A DNA stretch of 64,000 nucleotides from Bradyrhizobium sp. Ce-3 (GTDB taxonomy: Bacteria; Pseudomonadota; Alphaproteobacteria; Rhizobiales; Xanthobacteraceae), in assembly GCF_022835695.1 (NCBI RefSeq), contig NZ_BQUV01000004.1, positions 1-64,000 of the forward strand, read 5' to 3'. Below the pieces are notes generated by a model, which searched no databases, was not told where the DNA came from, and saw only the letters and a program-made list of their open reading frames with translations. The first letter of the stretch is position 1; each line of letters opens with the position of its first letter. Position numbers and translations under genes: made by a program. Shown here piece after piece: positions 1 through 9,567 of the stretch.

Positions 1-645
1 ACGAGCAGCGTCTCACCGTGCAGGATCACCTGACGACGACGTTCCGCTGCTATGGTTTGCCGGAGGCCTTCTACACCGACAACGGCTCACCATGGGGCGA
101 TACCTCCGGCATTCACTGGACCGGATTGAAGGTGTGGCTGCTCAAGCTTGGCATCAGAGTGGTGCATGCCAGGCCATGTCATCCACAGGCCCGCGGCAAG
201 AACGAACGCTTCCATCGCACCCTGAAGGCTGAAGTCTTTGCGATGCGTCGCTTCCGCACTCTCCCGGAAGTCCAACGCGCCTTGGATGCCTGGCGGCCGA
301 TCTACAATCTGGAGCGTCCCCACCAAGGCCTCGATATGCACGTTCCTGCCGATCGCTTCCGACCGAGTATCCGTGCGATGCCGGCCCGCGTCCCGAACGT
401 CGAGTACGACAGCGGCGAGATCGTGCGCAGGGTCTCATCGACGAGACCCTACATCTCCTTCAAGGGACGCTTCTGGAAGGTTCCACGGGCCTTCGTGCGC
501 GAACGGCTTGCCATCAGGCCGCTGGATCGCGACGGCCATTACGGCGTCTTCTTCGCCAGCTGGCAGGTCGCATCAATCGACTTGACCAACCGCCAACCTG
601 TCAGTGATGTGTCCGAACAAGTGTCAGCCATGTCTCCGGACTAAA
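1..645 (+). mobile_element. Right-hand part of an IS481-type insertion sequence, cut by the window edge
   Basis: The DNA covers the end of a transposase gene plus a terminal region. At 599-615 and 622-638 two imperfect 17-nt direct repeats occur (both start TGTCAG and contain ATGTNTCCG), overlapping the 3' end of the transposase reading frame. Terminal sequences of this style fit IS481-family ends as I recall them. The left end lies outside the window, so element length, inverted repeats and target duplication cannot be checked. Confidence 0.6.
3..644 (+). CDS. IS481-family transposase, C-terminal part (5' truncated by window edge)
   Basis: The reading frame is open from base 3, upstream of the first possible start (GTG at 18), so the N-terminus is missing. 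The product keeps the second half of an rve/DDE integrase core: a YTDNGSPW block carries the second catalytic Asp, and KNERFHRTLK carries the catalytic Glu. The YNLERPHQGLDMHVPADRF stretch is typical of IS481/IS3-like transposases. A C-terminal tail of about 90 residues follows the core. The first Asp and the helix-turn-helix should lie before base 1. Whether the full element is active cannot be judged. Confidence 0.85.
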   Translation, partial: EQRLTVQDHLTTTFRCYGLPEAFYTDNGSPWGDTSGIHWTGLKVWLLKLGIRVVHARPCHPQARGKNERFHRTLKAEVFAMRRFRTLPEVQRALDAWRPIYNLERPHQGLDMHVPADRFRPSIRAMPARVPNVEYDSGEIVRRVSSTRPYISFKGRFWKVPRAFVRERLAIRPLDRDGHYGVFFASWQVASIDLTNRQPVSDVSEQVSAMSPD

Positions 646-655
646 CAGAAGGCGG

Positions 656-740
656 GTGATCCAGTATTCCAGAGACAGCGGTTATCGAACCGATGGGCCG
701 CGGCGTACTGGATCGCCCGGTCAAGCCGGGCGATGACAGT
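656..740. repeat. Palindromic intergenic repeat, copy 1 (CCAGTATTCCAG / GCGGCGTACTGGATC type)
   Basis: GATCCAGTA (658-666) pairs with TACTGGATC (706-714). A nested hairpin follows: ATCGCCCGG (712-720), 5-nt loop, CCGGGCGAT (726-734). A second copy with the same CCAGTATTCCAG and CGGCGTACTGGATC blocks lies at 17371-17470. It sits between the transposase end and the 3' end of the carboxylase gene and could act as a bidirectional transcription stop. Confidence 0.7.
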
Positions 741-766
741 TGGGGTGGGACGCAGTTACGCCCTCA

Positions 767-3700
767 TCACCACGCATCGATGCACGGCCGCTTGCGATGC
801 GTGCGCGGCTCGACCTTCGGCACCGAGCGCAAGCCCGCCATGATCCAGTGCCGCGTATCGGCGGGGTCGATCACCTCGTCGATCTCGAGCACCGAGGCGA
901 TCGAGACCGCCTTGCCGTTGGCGTAGAGCTCGGCGACCTTGGTCTGGAAATACTTCTCGCGCTCGACGGGGTCCTCGATTGCCTCCATCTCCTTGCGGAA
1001 GCCGAGCCGGACATAGCCTTCGAGGCCCATGCCGCCGAACTCGCCGGTCGGCCAGGCCACCGTGAAGAACGAGGCGTGGAAGCCGCCGCCGATCATCGAT
1101 TGCGCCCCTAAGCCATAGCCCTTGCGCAGCACGATTCCGAACAGCGGCACCGTGATGCTGGCGCCGGTGACGAACATCCGCGCGACGTGGCGCACGATAG
1201 CGGTCTTCTCGGCTTCCGGGCCGACCATGAAGCCCGGCGTGTCGCACAGCGAAACGATCGGGATGTCGAAGGCATCGCACAGCTGCATGAAGCGCGCGGC
1301 CTTGTCGCCGGCCGCAGCGTCGATCGCGCCGCCGAGATGCTTTGGATTGTTGGCGATCAGGCCGAACGGCTTGCCTTCGATGCGGATGAAGGCGGTGATC
1401 ATGCCGACGCCGAAATCGCGCCGGATCTCCAGCACCGAGCCTTCATCGGCGATCAGATCGATCACGTTGCGGATGTCGTAGACCCGCAGGCGATTTTCCG
1501 GGATCGCGCGGCGCAGCAGCCGCTGGTCCGGCGCTTTCCAGTTTTGCACCGCGCCCTGGAAATAGGACAGGTATTTCTGCGCCACCGAGGTGGCCTCTTC
1601 CTCGTCCTCGACCAGGATATCGATCACGCCGTTCGGCGACTGGAACGAGACAGGGCCGACCTCGGCCGGATGATAGACGCCGAGCCCGCCGCCCTCGATC
1701 ATCGCCGGGCCGCCCATGCCGATCGAGGCGTTTCTGGTGGCGATGATGACGTCGCAGACGCCGAGCATCGCGGCGTTGCCGGCGAAGCAATAGCCGGAGA
1801 CCACACCGACCACAGGCACCAGCCCCGAGAGCTTGGCGAACTGCACGAAGGACGGACCGTCGAGGCCGGTCATGCCGAGCCGGTCGGTATCGCCGGGACG
1901 GCCGCCGCCGCCCTCGGCATAGAACACCAGCGGCATGCGCCACTGCTCGGCGAGGCCGAGCATGCGGTCGATCTTCTTGTGGTTCATATGGCCCTGGGTG
2001 CCGGCCAGCACGGTGTAGTCGTAGGAGATCACCATGCAGCGCGCGCCGTCAGCGCCGAAGTCTTTCGCGTTGACGGTGGCGACGCCTGAGATCAGGCCGT
2101 CGGCCGGCGTGTTCTTGATGAGGTCCTCGACCTTGCGGCGGCGGCGCTGCGCCGCGATCGCCAGCGATCCGTATTCGACGAACGAGCCCTCATCGACCAG
2201 CTGGGCGATGTTTTCCCGCGCGGTGCGCTGGTTGGTCTTGCGGCGCCGCTCCACCGACGCCGGGCGGTTCTCGTCCAGCGTGATCGCCTTGCGCGCGATC
2301 AGCTCGCCGAGATCGGGGCGGATGTGATCGAGATCGATCGCGGCCTCCTCGGCAGCAGTATGGCCATCGACCTCGGCCGGCTCGAGGAACAGGATCGGCT
2401 CGCCATGCATCAGGGTGACGCCGATGCCGCCCGCGATCTTCGTGACCCGGCCGCCGTGCGGCGCGGTGACGAGATGCTCCATCTTCATCGATTCCAGCAC
2501 CGCGATCTGCTGGCCGGGACGCACCAGATCGCCTTCCGCGACCTCGACCGCCACGATCGTGCCCTGCAACGGCGCAGGCACCGGGAGCGACCCTTCGGGC
2601 GCCTCGGCGGCCACGGCCTTGGTCGTCGCCGCCTCGCTGACCTCGAGCAGCGGCGCGGCATGCTCCTGCGCGGCACCGACCAGCGCCGCCACATGGGTAT
2701 CGATGAAATTGGTGCTGATCTTGTTCCGCGCAAAACTCTGATGCGCCAGGATCGCGCCGAGCAACGGGATGTTGGTGGCGACGCCGCCAATCCGGAATTC
2801 GCGCAAGGTGCGCGTTGCCTTGTGCACCAATTCGGTCCATTTCGGGCTCGGCGAATGCACGATCACCTTGGCCAGCAGCGAGTCGAACGCGGCGCTGGTC
2901 CGGTAGCCGGAATAGCCGAACGTATCGACCCGGACGCCGGGGCCGGACGGCAGGTCGAACACGCTGAGCGTGCCACCGGTCGGCTTGGTCACGCCCTTCT
3001 CGTCCATCACCTCCATGTTGACGCGGAGCTGCATGGCATAGCCGCGGGGCGGCGGCACCGCCGACTGCGCCAGCCCGAGCGAGGCCAGCGTCGCGCCGGC
3101 GGCGACCGCGAGCTGCGAACGGACGAGGTCGATGCCGAGCACCGCCTCGGTGACGGTGTGCTCGACCTGCAGCCGCGGATTGGCTTCGATGAAGGCGAAC
3201 GCCCCTTCGCCCTCCCCGGCTTCGTCGTCGACCAGGAATTCGAAGGTGCCGAGATTGTCATAGCGCGCGGCGGAGGCGAGCTGCTTTGCCGCCTCGATGA
3301 TGCGCCCGCGCAGGCCATCGCTCAAAGACGGGCTCGGCGCCACCTCGATGAGTTTCTGGTTGCGGCGCTGGATAGTGCATTCGCGCTCCCAGAGCTGGCT
3401 GATCGCGCCGTGACGATCGCCGATGATCTGCACCTCGATGTGGCGCGCCTTGCGGATCAGTCGCTCGACGTAGACCGCATCGTTGCCGAACGCCGCCTTG
3501 GCCTCCGACTGGCAGCGCGCATAGGCTTCATCCAGCTTCGTCAGGTCCTCGACCACGCGCATGCCGCGCCCGCCGCCGCCGGCGATCGCCTTGATCATGA
3601 CAGCGGCGTTGGCGCCGAGCGAGGTGAAGAAGGCTTTTGCTTCGTCGAGCGAGGTCGCGCCAGAGGTCCCGGCAATGATCGGCACGCCAGATTTTTTCGC

Positions 3701-4066
3701 CAGCGCCTTGGCCTTGGCCTTGTCACCGAACAGATCGAGCGCCTCCGGCGACGGGCCGACGAAGACGATCTTCTCCTCGGCGCAGCGCCGCGCGAGCTCT
3801 GTGTTCTCGCTGAGGAAGCCATAGCCCGGATGCAACGCATCGCAGCCGGTGGCCTTTGCCGCCGCGACGACCGCCTCGATGTCGAGATAGGCGCGCGCGC
3901 CGCGGCCCGGAATCTCCTGGCTGCCGTCGGCAGACCGGACATGCAGCGAGGCGACATCGTCGGCCGGATAGATCGCGACGGTCGCGATGCCGCTCTCGGC
4001 CGCGGCGCGGGCAATGCGGATCGCGATCTCACCACGGTTGGCAATCAGCAATTTCTTGAACGACAT
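767..4066 (-). CDS. Single-chain acyl-CoA carboxylase (biotin carboxylase, biotin carrier and carboxyltransferase in one protein)
   Basis: The 1099-residue product should carry out ATP- and biotin-dependent carboxylation of an acyl-CoA in the cytoplasm. The N-terminal biotin carboxylase (about 1-450) has the KLLIANRGEIAIRI start, a glycine-rich GGGGRGM ATP loop and EANPRLQVEH. The carrier domain has the biotinylation motif ESMKMEH with biotinyl lysine K528. The C-terminal half is a carboxyltransferase with both crotonase-like subdomains (GGGGRPGD, GMGGPAMIEGGG, CDTPGFMVGPEAEKTAIVRH). This layout matches the single-chain long-chain acyl-CoA carboxylases (LCC) described in Rhodopseudomonas and mycobacteria, so propionyl- and longer acyl-CoA are possible substrates. 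ATG at 4066 was chosen because homology starts there; the open frame upstream is a shadow of the permease gene. It is last in the operon, 17 nt after the permease. Confidence 0.92.
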   Translation of the reverse strand: MSFKKLLIANRGEIAIRIARAAAESGIATVAIYPADDVASLHVRSADGSQEIPGRGARAYLDIEAVVAAAKATGCDALHPGYGFLSENTELARRCAEEKIVFVGPSPEALDLFGDKAKAKALAKKSGVPIIAGTSGATSLDEAKAFFTSLGANAAVMIKAIAGGGGRGMRVVEDLTKLDEAYARCQSEAKAAFGNDAVYVERLIRKARHIEVQIIGDRHGAISQLWERECTIQRRNQKLIEVAPSPSLSDGLRGRIIEAAKQLASAARYDNLGTFEFLVDDEAGEGEGAFAFIEANPRLQVEHTVTEAVLGIDLVRSQLAVAAGATLASLGLAQSAVPPPRGYAMQLRVNMEVMDEKGVTKPTGGTLSVFDLPSGPGVRVDTFGYSGYRTSAAFDSLLAKVIVHSPSPKWTELVHKATRTLREFRIGGVATNIPLLGAILAHQSFARNKISTNFIDTHVAALVGAAQEHAAPLLEVSEAATTKAVAAEAPEGSLPVPAPLQGTIVAVEVAEGDLVRPGQQIAVLESMKMEHLVTAPHGGRVTKIAGGIGVTLMHGEPILFLEPAEVDGHTAAEEAAIDLDHIRPDLGELIARKAITLDENRPASVERRRKTNQRTARENIAQLVDEGSFVEYGSLAIAAQRRRRKVEDLIKNTPADGLISGVATVNAKDFGADGARCMVISYDYTVLAGTQGHMNHKKIDRMLGLAEQWRMPLVFYAEGGGGRPGDTDRLGMTGLDGPSFVQFAKLSGLVPVVGVVSGYCFAGNAAMLGVCDVIIATRNASIGMGGPAMIEGGGLGVYHPAEVGPVSFQSPNGVIDILVEDEEEATSVAQKYLSYFQGAVQNWKAPDQRLLRRAIPENRLRVYDIRNVIDLIADEGSVLEIRRDFGVGMITAFIRIEGKPFGLIANNPKHLGGAIDAAAGDKAARFMQLCDAFDIPIVSLCDTPGFMVGPEAEKTAIVRHVARMFVTGASITVPLFGIVLRKGYGLGAQSMIGGGFHASFFTVAWPTGEFGGMGLEGYVRLGFRKEMEAIEDPVEREKYFQTKVAELYANGKAVSIASVLEIDEVIDPADTRHWIMAGLRSVPKVEPRTHRKRPCIDAW

Positions 4067-4083
4067 CACAACACCATCAAAGG

Positions 4084-4968
4084 TCAACGATCCTTCATGG
4101 TCGGATCGAGCACGACACGCAAGGATTCCCCGAGCGCATTGAACGCCAGGGAGACGACGAGAATGGCAAGGCCCGGCGCATACATCTGCTCTGGCGCGAT
4201 TTCCATGTATTGATAGGCGCGCGCCAGCATGGCGCCCCAGCTCGGGTCCGGCGGCTGGATGCCGAGGCCGAGGAACGACAGGCTGGCTTCGGCCAGGAGC
4301 GCCGCGGCAAGCAGCAGCGTGACCTGCACGATGACCGGCTGCAGCGTATTCGGCAGCACGTGGCGCCACAGTACGTGCCAGGTCGGCGCGCCGAAGCCGC
4401 GCGATGCGTCGACATAAAGCTCCTGCCGCACGATCAGCGCGCGGGCGCGGACGATCCGGGCCAGTGCGGGAAACATCGTGATGCCGACCGCGATCATGCC
4501 GTTGGTCAGCCCGATGCCGAGCGCGCCGGTGACCGCGATCGCCAGCACGATCGCGGGGAACGACAGGAAGGTGTCGATGATGCGGCTGATGATGTCGTCG
4601 ATCCAGCCGCCGAAATAGCCGGCGATCAGGCCGACCGGCAACCCGATCAGCACCGCGACACCGACCGCAAGCAGGCTGGCATAGACGGTCGCTGGCGCGC
4701 CGTAGATCAGGCGGGAGAAAATATCGCGGCCGAGATCGTCGGTGCCGAGCAGATGCAACGGTCCCGGCGGCGCCAGCATGTTGTTGACGTCCTGCGCGGT
4801 CGGCGCATAGGGCGCGATCCAGGGCGCGCCGATCGCGACGACGACGAGCACGGAGAGCACCAGGATCGACAGCGCCGCGCGCAGATCGCCGGCGAGCCAG
4901 CGCACGAAGCGGCCCAGCCGCGTCGGCCTCGCCGGTGCCTTGAGCGGAGCGAGCGCGGTGTCGGTCAT
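4084..4968 (-). CDS. Opp/Dpp-type ABC transporter permease (DppC-like)
   Basis: This is a 294-residue inner-membrane permease of the binding-protein-dependent peptide/nickel family. It has the N-terminal OppC-type helix, then the signature LLGTDDLGRDIFSRLIYGA block, several hydrophobic segments and the EAA-like loop EASLSFLGLGIQPPDPSWGAML. ATG at 4968 overlaps the stop of the upstream permease by 4 nt (ATGA), which favours it over an in-frame start 30 nt further out. It should pair with the 4965-5921 permease to form the channel. The cargo need not be peptides: many such importers carry opines, glycosides or other catabolic substrates. Confidence 0.93.
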   Translation of the reverse strand: MTDTALAPLKAPARPTRLGRFVRWLAGDLRAALSILVLSVLVVVAIGAPWIAPYAPTAQDVNNMLAPPGPLHLLGTDDLGRDIFSRLIYGAPATVYASLLAVGVAVLIGLPVGLIAGYFGGWIDDIISRIIDTFLSFPAIVLAIAVTGALGIGLTNGMIAVGITMFPALARIVRARALIVRQELYVDASRGFGAPTWHVLWRHVLPNTLQPVIVQVTLLLAAALLAEASLSFLGLGIQPPDPSWGAMLARAYQYMEIAPEQMYAPGLAILVVSLAFNALGESLRVVLDPTMKDR

Positions 4969-5921
4969 TGCTCGATCCTCGGATCGACCGCGGCACACAG
5001 CAGGTCGGTGATCAGATTGACCGCGATCACGACCACCACCATGGTGAAGACGACGCCCTGCACGATCGGGAAATCGCGCTGGATCGCGCCGCGCACGATC
5101 AGGCTGCCGAGCCCGGGAATTGCGAATACTGCCTCGATCACCACGGTCGCCGCCAGCATGCGATTGACCAGGAGGCTGATGATCGTCAGCAAGTTGACGC
5201 TGACATTCTTCAGGCCGTGCTGCCAGAGGATGCGGGACATCGACAGCCCCTTGGCATGCAGCGTGCGGACATATTGCGACGACAGCACCTCCAGCAGCGC
5301 GCCGCGCAGCTGGCGCGCGACCTCGGCCATGCCATAGGCCGCGATCGCAATCCCCGGCAGCAACGCGTGCCTGATCGCCTCGATCGGCGCGGCGCTGAAG
5401 GATTTTGCGCCGGTCGCCGGCAGCCAGTTCAGCTTCAGCGAGAACTCCGCGACCAGGATCATTGCAAGCCAGAAGCCGGGCACCGCGACGCCAAGCGAGG
5501 CGATCATGCTGATCAGCTTGTCGACCCAGCCATTCGGCTTGATCGCCGCCAGCACGCCCATCGGAATGCCGGTGACGAGCGCCAGCAGCAGCGCGATCAC
5601 GACGATCAGGAGCGTATTCGGGAACGCACGCCCGATCGAAACGGCGACCTTCTCGCCGGTCAGCAGCGATTGCGAGAGATCGCCCTGCGCGACATGGCCG
5701 AGCCAGGCGCCATATTGCACCAGGAACGGCCGGTCGAGGCCGTAGAGCTGCCTGATCTCGGTGATCCGCGCGTCGGTCGCGTTGTCGCCGGCCAAGGTCA
5801 CGGCGATGTCGCCGGGCACCAGCTTGAGCAGCGCGAACACCATGAAGGTCGCGAGCAGGATCACGGGCAGCGCCTGCACGAGGCGGCTGCCGATGACCTT
5901 GACTGGTGACCGTCGCGCCAT
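4965..5921 (-). CDS. Opp/Dpp-type ABC transporter permease (DppB-like)
   Basis: A 318-residue permease with the usual DppB layout: an N-terminal membrane segment (VLLATFMVFALLKLVPGD), a periplasmic loop with YGLDRPFLVQYGAWLGHVAQGDLSQS, and a C-terminal permease domain with the EAA loop RTLHAKGLSMSRILWQHGLKN and EAVFAIPGLGSLIVRGAIQRD. It starts 3 nt after the binding-protein stop and overlaps the next permease by 4 nt, so translation is probably coupled along the operon. It forms the translocation pore with the DppC-like partner. Confidence 0.93.
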   Translation of the reverse strand: MARRSPVKVIGSRLVQALPVILLATFMVFALLKLVPGDIAVTLAGDNATDARITEIRQLYGLDRPFLVQYGAWLGHVAQGDLSQSLLTGEKVAVSIGRAFPNTLLIVVIALLLALVTGIPMGVLAAIKPNGWVDKLISMIASLGVAVPGFWLAMILVAEFSLKLNWLPATGAKSFSAAPIEAIRHALLPGIAIAAYGMAEVARQLRGALLEVLSSQYVRTLHAKGLSMSRILWQHGLKNVSVNLLTIISLLVNRMLAATVVIEAVFAIPGLGSLIVRGAIQRDFPIVQGVVFTMVVVVIAVNLITDLLCAAVDPRIEQ

Positions 5922-5924
5922 CGA

Positions 5925-7472
5925 TTAGTTCTCCAGCCAGACGTCGTCGTATTTCGGCTTACCCAGCAGATTGGGCCGATAGCCCTGCACCTTCTTGTTC
6001 ATGGCGACCAGCTCGAACTGGAACGCCAGCGGCGCGACGAAGGCGTTCTCCATTACCAGCCGCTGCACGGTGGAGAAGGCCTTGCGCCTGATCTCGATAT
6101 CCTCGGACGCGCGCGACGCCTTGATCGCGGCCTCGAGCTCGCTTGGCACCGGCGCGCGGCCGGCGTTGTAGTAGGCGTCCTTGGTGAACATCAAAGAATA
6201 GGTCAGGCTCGGATCGGGCCGCCCGGTCCAGGCCGAGAGCAATCCCGCCCCCTTCTTCTCCGCGCCGAAGAAGGCCGCGGACGCTTCCGCGACCGGGGCG
6301 TTGACAAAGCGCACGCCGATGCCGGCCTTGCGCAATTGCTCGATCAGGATTTCCTGACGCTGCACCGAATCCTGGTCCGGATAGCCGCCGAGCTCGATCG
6401 GGGTGCCCTCCTTGAAGCCGGCCTCGGCGAGCAGCTTGCGCGCGCGGTCGGGATCGTAGGGATAAAGTTTTGCCACCTCGGCATCATAGGCCCAATGCGC
6501 CTTCGGCAGATTCATGGCGGCGGGTTCGGCAAGGCCGGCGAGCGCGGCCTTGACGAAGGATTCGCGATCGATCGCGAAGTTCAGCGCCTGACGGATTTTG
6601 ACGTTGTCGAACGGTGGCTTCGCCCAGTTGAGGAAGATCTGGAGCACGTAGAGCGTCGGGCCGTGCACGACCTTGACGCTCGGGGCGCGCTCGATGATCG
6701 CCTTCTGCCGCGGCGGCAGCTGATAGATCAGATCGTTCTGCCCGGCGCTGACCGAGCGGGCGCCGGTGGTCAGCTCCGGAATGATCGAAATCTCGATGCC
6801 GTCGGGATACGGCCGGTCCGGCTTCCAGTATTTCTCGTTGCGCTTGACCACGATCTTCTCGCCATCGGCCCAGCTCACGAAGGCATAAGCTCCGGCGCCG
6901 ACCGGCTTGCGGGTGACGACGCCGCCCTCGGCCGCCTTCAGCGCCGTCGGCGACACCATCATGCCGGCGCGGTCGGACAGGATGCCGGGCAGCGCGGTAT
7001 CCGGCGTCTTCAGCTTCAAGGTGACCTGCTGCGGGCCGGTGACCTCGACCGCCTCCACCGACAGCAGATCGGCCTTGATGTTCGACTTGGCATCACTCCG
7101 GTTGCGATCGAGGTTGAACTTGACGGCCTCGGCATCGAGCGGCGTGCCGTCATGGAAGCTGACGCCCGAGCGGATGTTGAGCACCAACGTGGTGGGATCG
7201 GTGAACTTCCAGCTCTCGGCGAGCCCCGGCTTCGGCTTCAGCGTATCGAATTCCCACTCGGTCAGCGTGTCGTACATCGTGAACAGAAAGGCGTGGTCGG
7301 AGCCGGCGCCGCCGGTCGCCGGATCGAGGCTCGATGGATTGGCCGGCGCCGAGATCCGCAAGGTGCCGCCCTTCTTCGGCGCGCCTTCCGCAAATGCGCG
7401 GCCGCCGAGCGTGGTGCTCGCCAGCGCGCCCGAGATCAGCGCCATGGCCTCGCGTCGTGTCGTCATCGTCAT
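5925..7472 (-). CDS. Family 5 solute-binding protein of the Opp/Dpp-type importer (Tat-exported)
   Basis: A 515-residue periplasmic binding protein of the SBP_bac_5 family. The N-terminus has a twin-arginine segment (TTRREAMAL) and a hydrophobic stretch ending in GGRAFA, so export by Tat is likely. The mature part begins with [20 protein letters not shown] and contains the classic [19 protein letters not shown] and [18 protein letters not shown] blocks. ATG at 7472 overlaps the upstream ATPase stop by 4 nt; earlier in-frame codons lie inside that gene and are rejected. It determines the substrate of the importer, which cannot be deduced from sequence. Confidence 0.93.
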   Translation of the reverse strand: MTMTTRREAMALISGALASTTLGGRAFAEGAPKKGGTLRISAPANPSSLDPATGGAGSDHAFLFTMYDTLTEWEFDTLKPKPGLAESWKFTDPTTLVLNIRSGVSFHDGTPLDAEAVKFNLDRNRSDAKSNIKADLLSVEAVEVTGPQQVTLKLKTPDTALPGILSDRAGMMVSPTALKAAEGGVVTRKPVGAGAYAFVSWADGEKIVVKRNEKYWKPDRPYPDGIEISIIPELTTGARSVSAGQNDLIYQLPPRQKAIIERAPSVKVVHGPTLYVLQIFLNWAKPPFDNVKIRQALNFAIDRESFVKAALAGLAEPAAMNLPKAHWAYDAEVAKLYPYDPDRARKLLAEAGFKEGTPIELGGYPDQDSVQRQEILIEQLRKAGIGVRFVNAPVAEASAAFFGAEKKGAGLLSAWTGRPDPSLTYSLMFTKDAYYNAGRAPVPSELEAAIKASRASEDIEIRRKAFSTVQRLVMENAFVAPLAFQFELVAMNKKVQGYRPNLLGKPKYDDVWLEN

Positions 7473-8494
7473 GGCGTCGTCTCCGGCTGTGCATTCGGCG
7501 AGAAATTCGGGCGGTCGGCGAAATGACAGGCCACCCAGTGATCGGGCTTCAGCTCGCGCCACTCCGGCACCCGGTCGGTGCAGAGCGGCTGCGCGTGCGG
7601 GCAGCGCGTGCGGAAGCGGCAGCCCGACGGCGGATCGATCGGGCTCGGCACCTCGCCCTGCAGCACGATACGGCTGTCCTGCCGCATCGACGACGGCAGC
7701 GGCCGCGGCTCGGCCGACAGCAGCGCGATGGTGTAGGGATGCAGCGGCCGCTCGGCGACCTCTTCGGTCGGGCCGAGCTCGACGAACTGGCCGAGATACA
7801 TGACCGCGACCCGCTCGCTGATATGCGAGACCACCGCGAGATCATGGGTGATGAAGACATAGGTCAGCCCGAGGTCGCGCTGCAAATCGGCGAACAGATT
7901 GAGCACGTCGCCGCGGATCGACATGTCGAGCGCGGCCACCACCTCGTCGCAGACGATCAGCTTCGGCTTCAAGGTCAGCGCGCGGGCGATCACGACGCGC
8001 TGCTTCTGGCCGCCGGAGAGCTGATGCGGATAGCGCTCGCCGAACTCCTGCGGCAGCCCGACCCGCTCCAGCGCTTCCCGCGCCTGCCGCTCGCGCTCAG
8101 CGCTATTGCCGACGCGCGCGAGCTCCAGCGGCTCCAGCACCGAGGCCAGGATCGTCATGCGCGGATTGAGCGCCGCGTTCGGATCCTGGAAGATGATCTG
8201 GTAGTCGCGGCGATGGTTTTGAAACGCGCGGCGCGACAGCGCCAGCGGGTCGATGCCGTCATGCAGGATGGCGCCGGCGCTGGGATTGAGCAGGAACACC
8301 AGCGCGCGGCCGATCGTGGTCTTGCCCGAGCCGGACTCGCCGATGATGCCAAAGGTTTCGCCGCGGCGGACGTCGAAATTGACGCCGTCGACCGCCTTCA
8401 CGGTGGCGCGGCGGTCCGAGGTCTGGAAGCGGACCTGGAGATCGCGCACCGAGACGATGGGCTCGCGGTGCGGCTCGGCGGCTGCTGCGGTCAT
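7469..8494 (-). CDS. Opp/Dpp-type ABC transporter ATPase (DppF-like)
   Basis: A 341-residue ATPase with Walker [11 protein letters not shown]-loop [16 protein letters not shown], signature [15 protein letters not shown] and Walker [13 protein letters not shown]. The C-terminus carries the oligopeptide-transporter extension with the cysteine block [15 protein letters not shown]. Both ends overlap neighbours by 4 nt (ATGA), indicating tight translational coupling with the DppD-like ATPase and the binding protein. It energises the permease pair as half of a heterodimer. Confidence 0.93.
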   Translation of the reverse strand: MTAAAAEPHREPIVSVRDLQVRFQTSDRRATVKAVDGVNFDVRRGETFGIIGESGSGKTTIGRALVFLLNPSAGAILHDGIDPLALSRRAFQNHRRDYQIIFQDPNAALNPRMTILASVLEPLELARVGNSAERERQAREALERVGLPQEFGERYPHQLSGGQKQRVVIARALTLKPKLIVCDEVVAALDMSIRGDVLNLFADLQRDLGLTYVFITHDLAVVSHISERVAVMYLGQFVELGPTEEVAERPLHPYTIALLSAEPRPLPSSMRQDSRIVLQGEVPSPIDPPSGCRFRTRCPHAQPLCTDRVPEWRELKPDHWVACHFADRPNFSPNAQPETTP

Positions 8495-9567
8495 TGCGTC
8501 GCGACCTTCGCAGCAGCCGGTGCGCTCGGCGGATGCAGCGCACCGGGCAGATTGAGCTCGGCAAAGCGCCAGCAGCGCACCCTGCGGCCGCCGCCGGCGT
8601 CCAGCAGTTTCTGCTCGGCCTCGCAGCCTTTCGTCGCGTGCGTACAGCGGGCACGGAAGCGGCAGCCGGCAGGCATCTCGGCGATCGACGGCACCCGGCC
8701 AGGGATCGACGGCAGCCGGCCATGCCGCGGGCTCAAATGCGGCAGCGAGCGCAACAGCCCCGACGTATACGGATGCAGCGGCCGGACCAGCGCCTCGTCG
8801 ACGGTGGCGTCCTCGATCACCTCGCCGGCATACATCGTGATCATCCGCGTGCAGGTCTCGGCGACGACGCCGAGATCATGGGTGATCAGCATCAGCGCGG
8901 TCTTCGAGGTCTCGCTGATGTCGCGCAGCAGTTCGAGGATCTGCGCCTGCACCGTGACGTCGAGCGCGGTGGTCGGCTCGTCCGCGATCAGGAGCTGCGG
9001 CCCGCAGATCAGGCTCGCGGCGATCATCACCCGCTGGCGCATGCCGCCGGAGAGCTGGTGCGGATAATCGTCGATCCGCCGCTCCGGCGAGGCGATGCCG
9101 ACGCGGCGCAGCATCTCCAGCGTTTTCGCGCGGGCTTCCTCGTAGCTGACATCGGTATGGACGCGTAGCGTCTCCGCGATCTGGTGGCCGACGGTGAACA
9201 CCGGATCGAGCGCGCTCATCGGCTCCTGGAAGATCATCGCGATCCGCTTGCCCCTGATCGCGCGCATCTGCCGCGCGCTGCAGGAGGCGAAATCAGTGCC
9301 GTCGAACAGGATCTTGCCGTCGAGGCCGGCAAAATTGCCCGGCAACAGCCGCAGGATCGACAGGCCCGTGATGGTCTTGCCGCAGCCGCTCTCGCCGACG
9401 ATGCCGACCCGCTCGCCGGGCGCGATATCGAAATCGATCCGGCGCGTCGCCTGCCAGATGCCCTGCGCGGTCTTGAAGCGGATGCCGAGCCCGCGCACCG
9501 ACAGCAGCGGCCGCGCGCCGTCGCGCGCGCCCTCCGTCCCGCCCTGTGCCGGTGGCCCTGCTCCCAT
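8491..9567 (-). CDS. Opp/Dpp-type ABC transporter ATPase (DppD-like)
   Basis: A 358-residue ATPase with Walker [10 protein letters not shown], signature [15 protein letters not shown], Walker [13 protein letters not shown] and the C-terminal oligopeptide-transporter cysteine block [18 protein letters not shown] at 9567 shares one base with the TGA of the CoA-transferase gene (TGATG). A TTG one codon earlier is possible but less likely. The gene overlaps the DppF-like ATPase by 4 nt. The overlap with an enzyme gene upstream ties this importer to CoA-dependent catabolism. Confidence 0.93.
   Translation of the reverse strand: MGAGPPAQGGTEGARDGARPLLSVRGLGIRFKTAQGIWQATRRIDFDIAPGERVGIVGESGCGKTITGLSILRLLPGNFAGLDGKILFDGTDFASCSARQMRAIRGKRIAMIFQEPMSALDPVFTVGHQIAETLRVHTDVSYEEARAKTLEMLRRVGIASPERRIDDYPHQLSGGMRQRVMIAASLICGPQLLIADEPTTALDVTVQAQILELLRDISETSKTALMLITHDLGVVAETCTRMITMYAGEVIEDATVDEALVRPLHPYTSGLLRSLPHLSPRHGRLPSIPGRVPSIAEMPAGCRFRARCTHATKGCEAEQKLLDAGGGRRVRCWRFAELNLPGALHPPSAPAAAKVATQ

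Noticed and set aside
2324-4213. 629-residue open frame on the + strand
   Set aside because: It is antisense to the carboxylase gene and has the Arg/Asp/His-rich composition of a GC-rich shadow frame, with no family features.
4067-4996. In-frame upstream extension of the carboxylase gene (about 310 residues)
   Set aside because: This part is an out-of-frame reading of the DppC-like permease gene; carboxylase homology begins exactly at the ATG at 4066.
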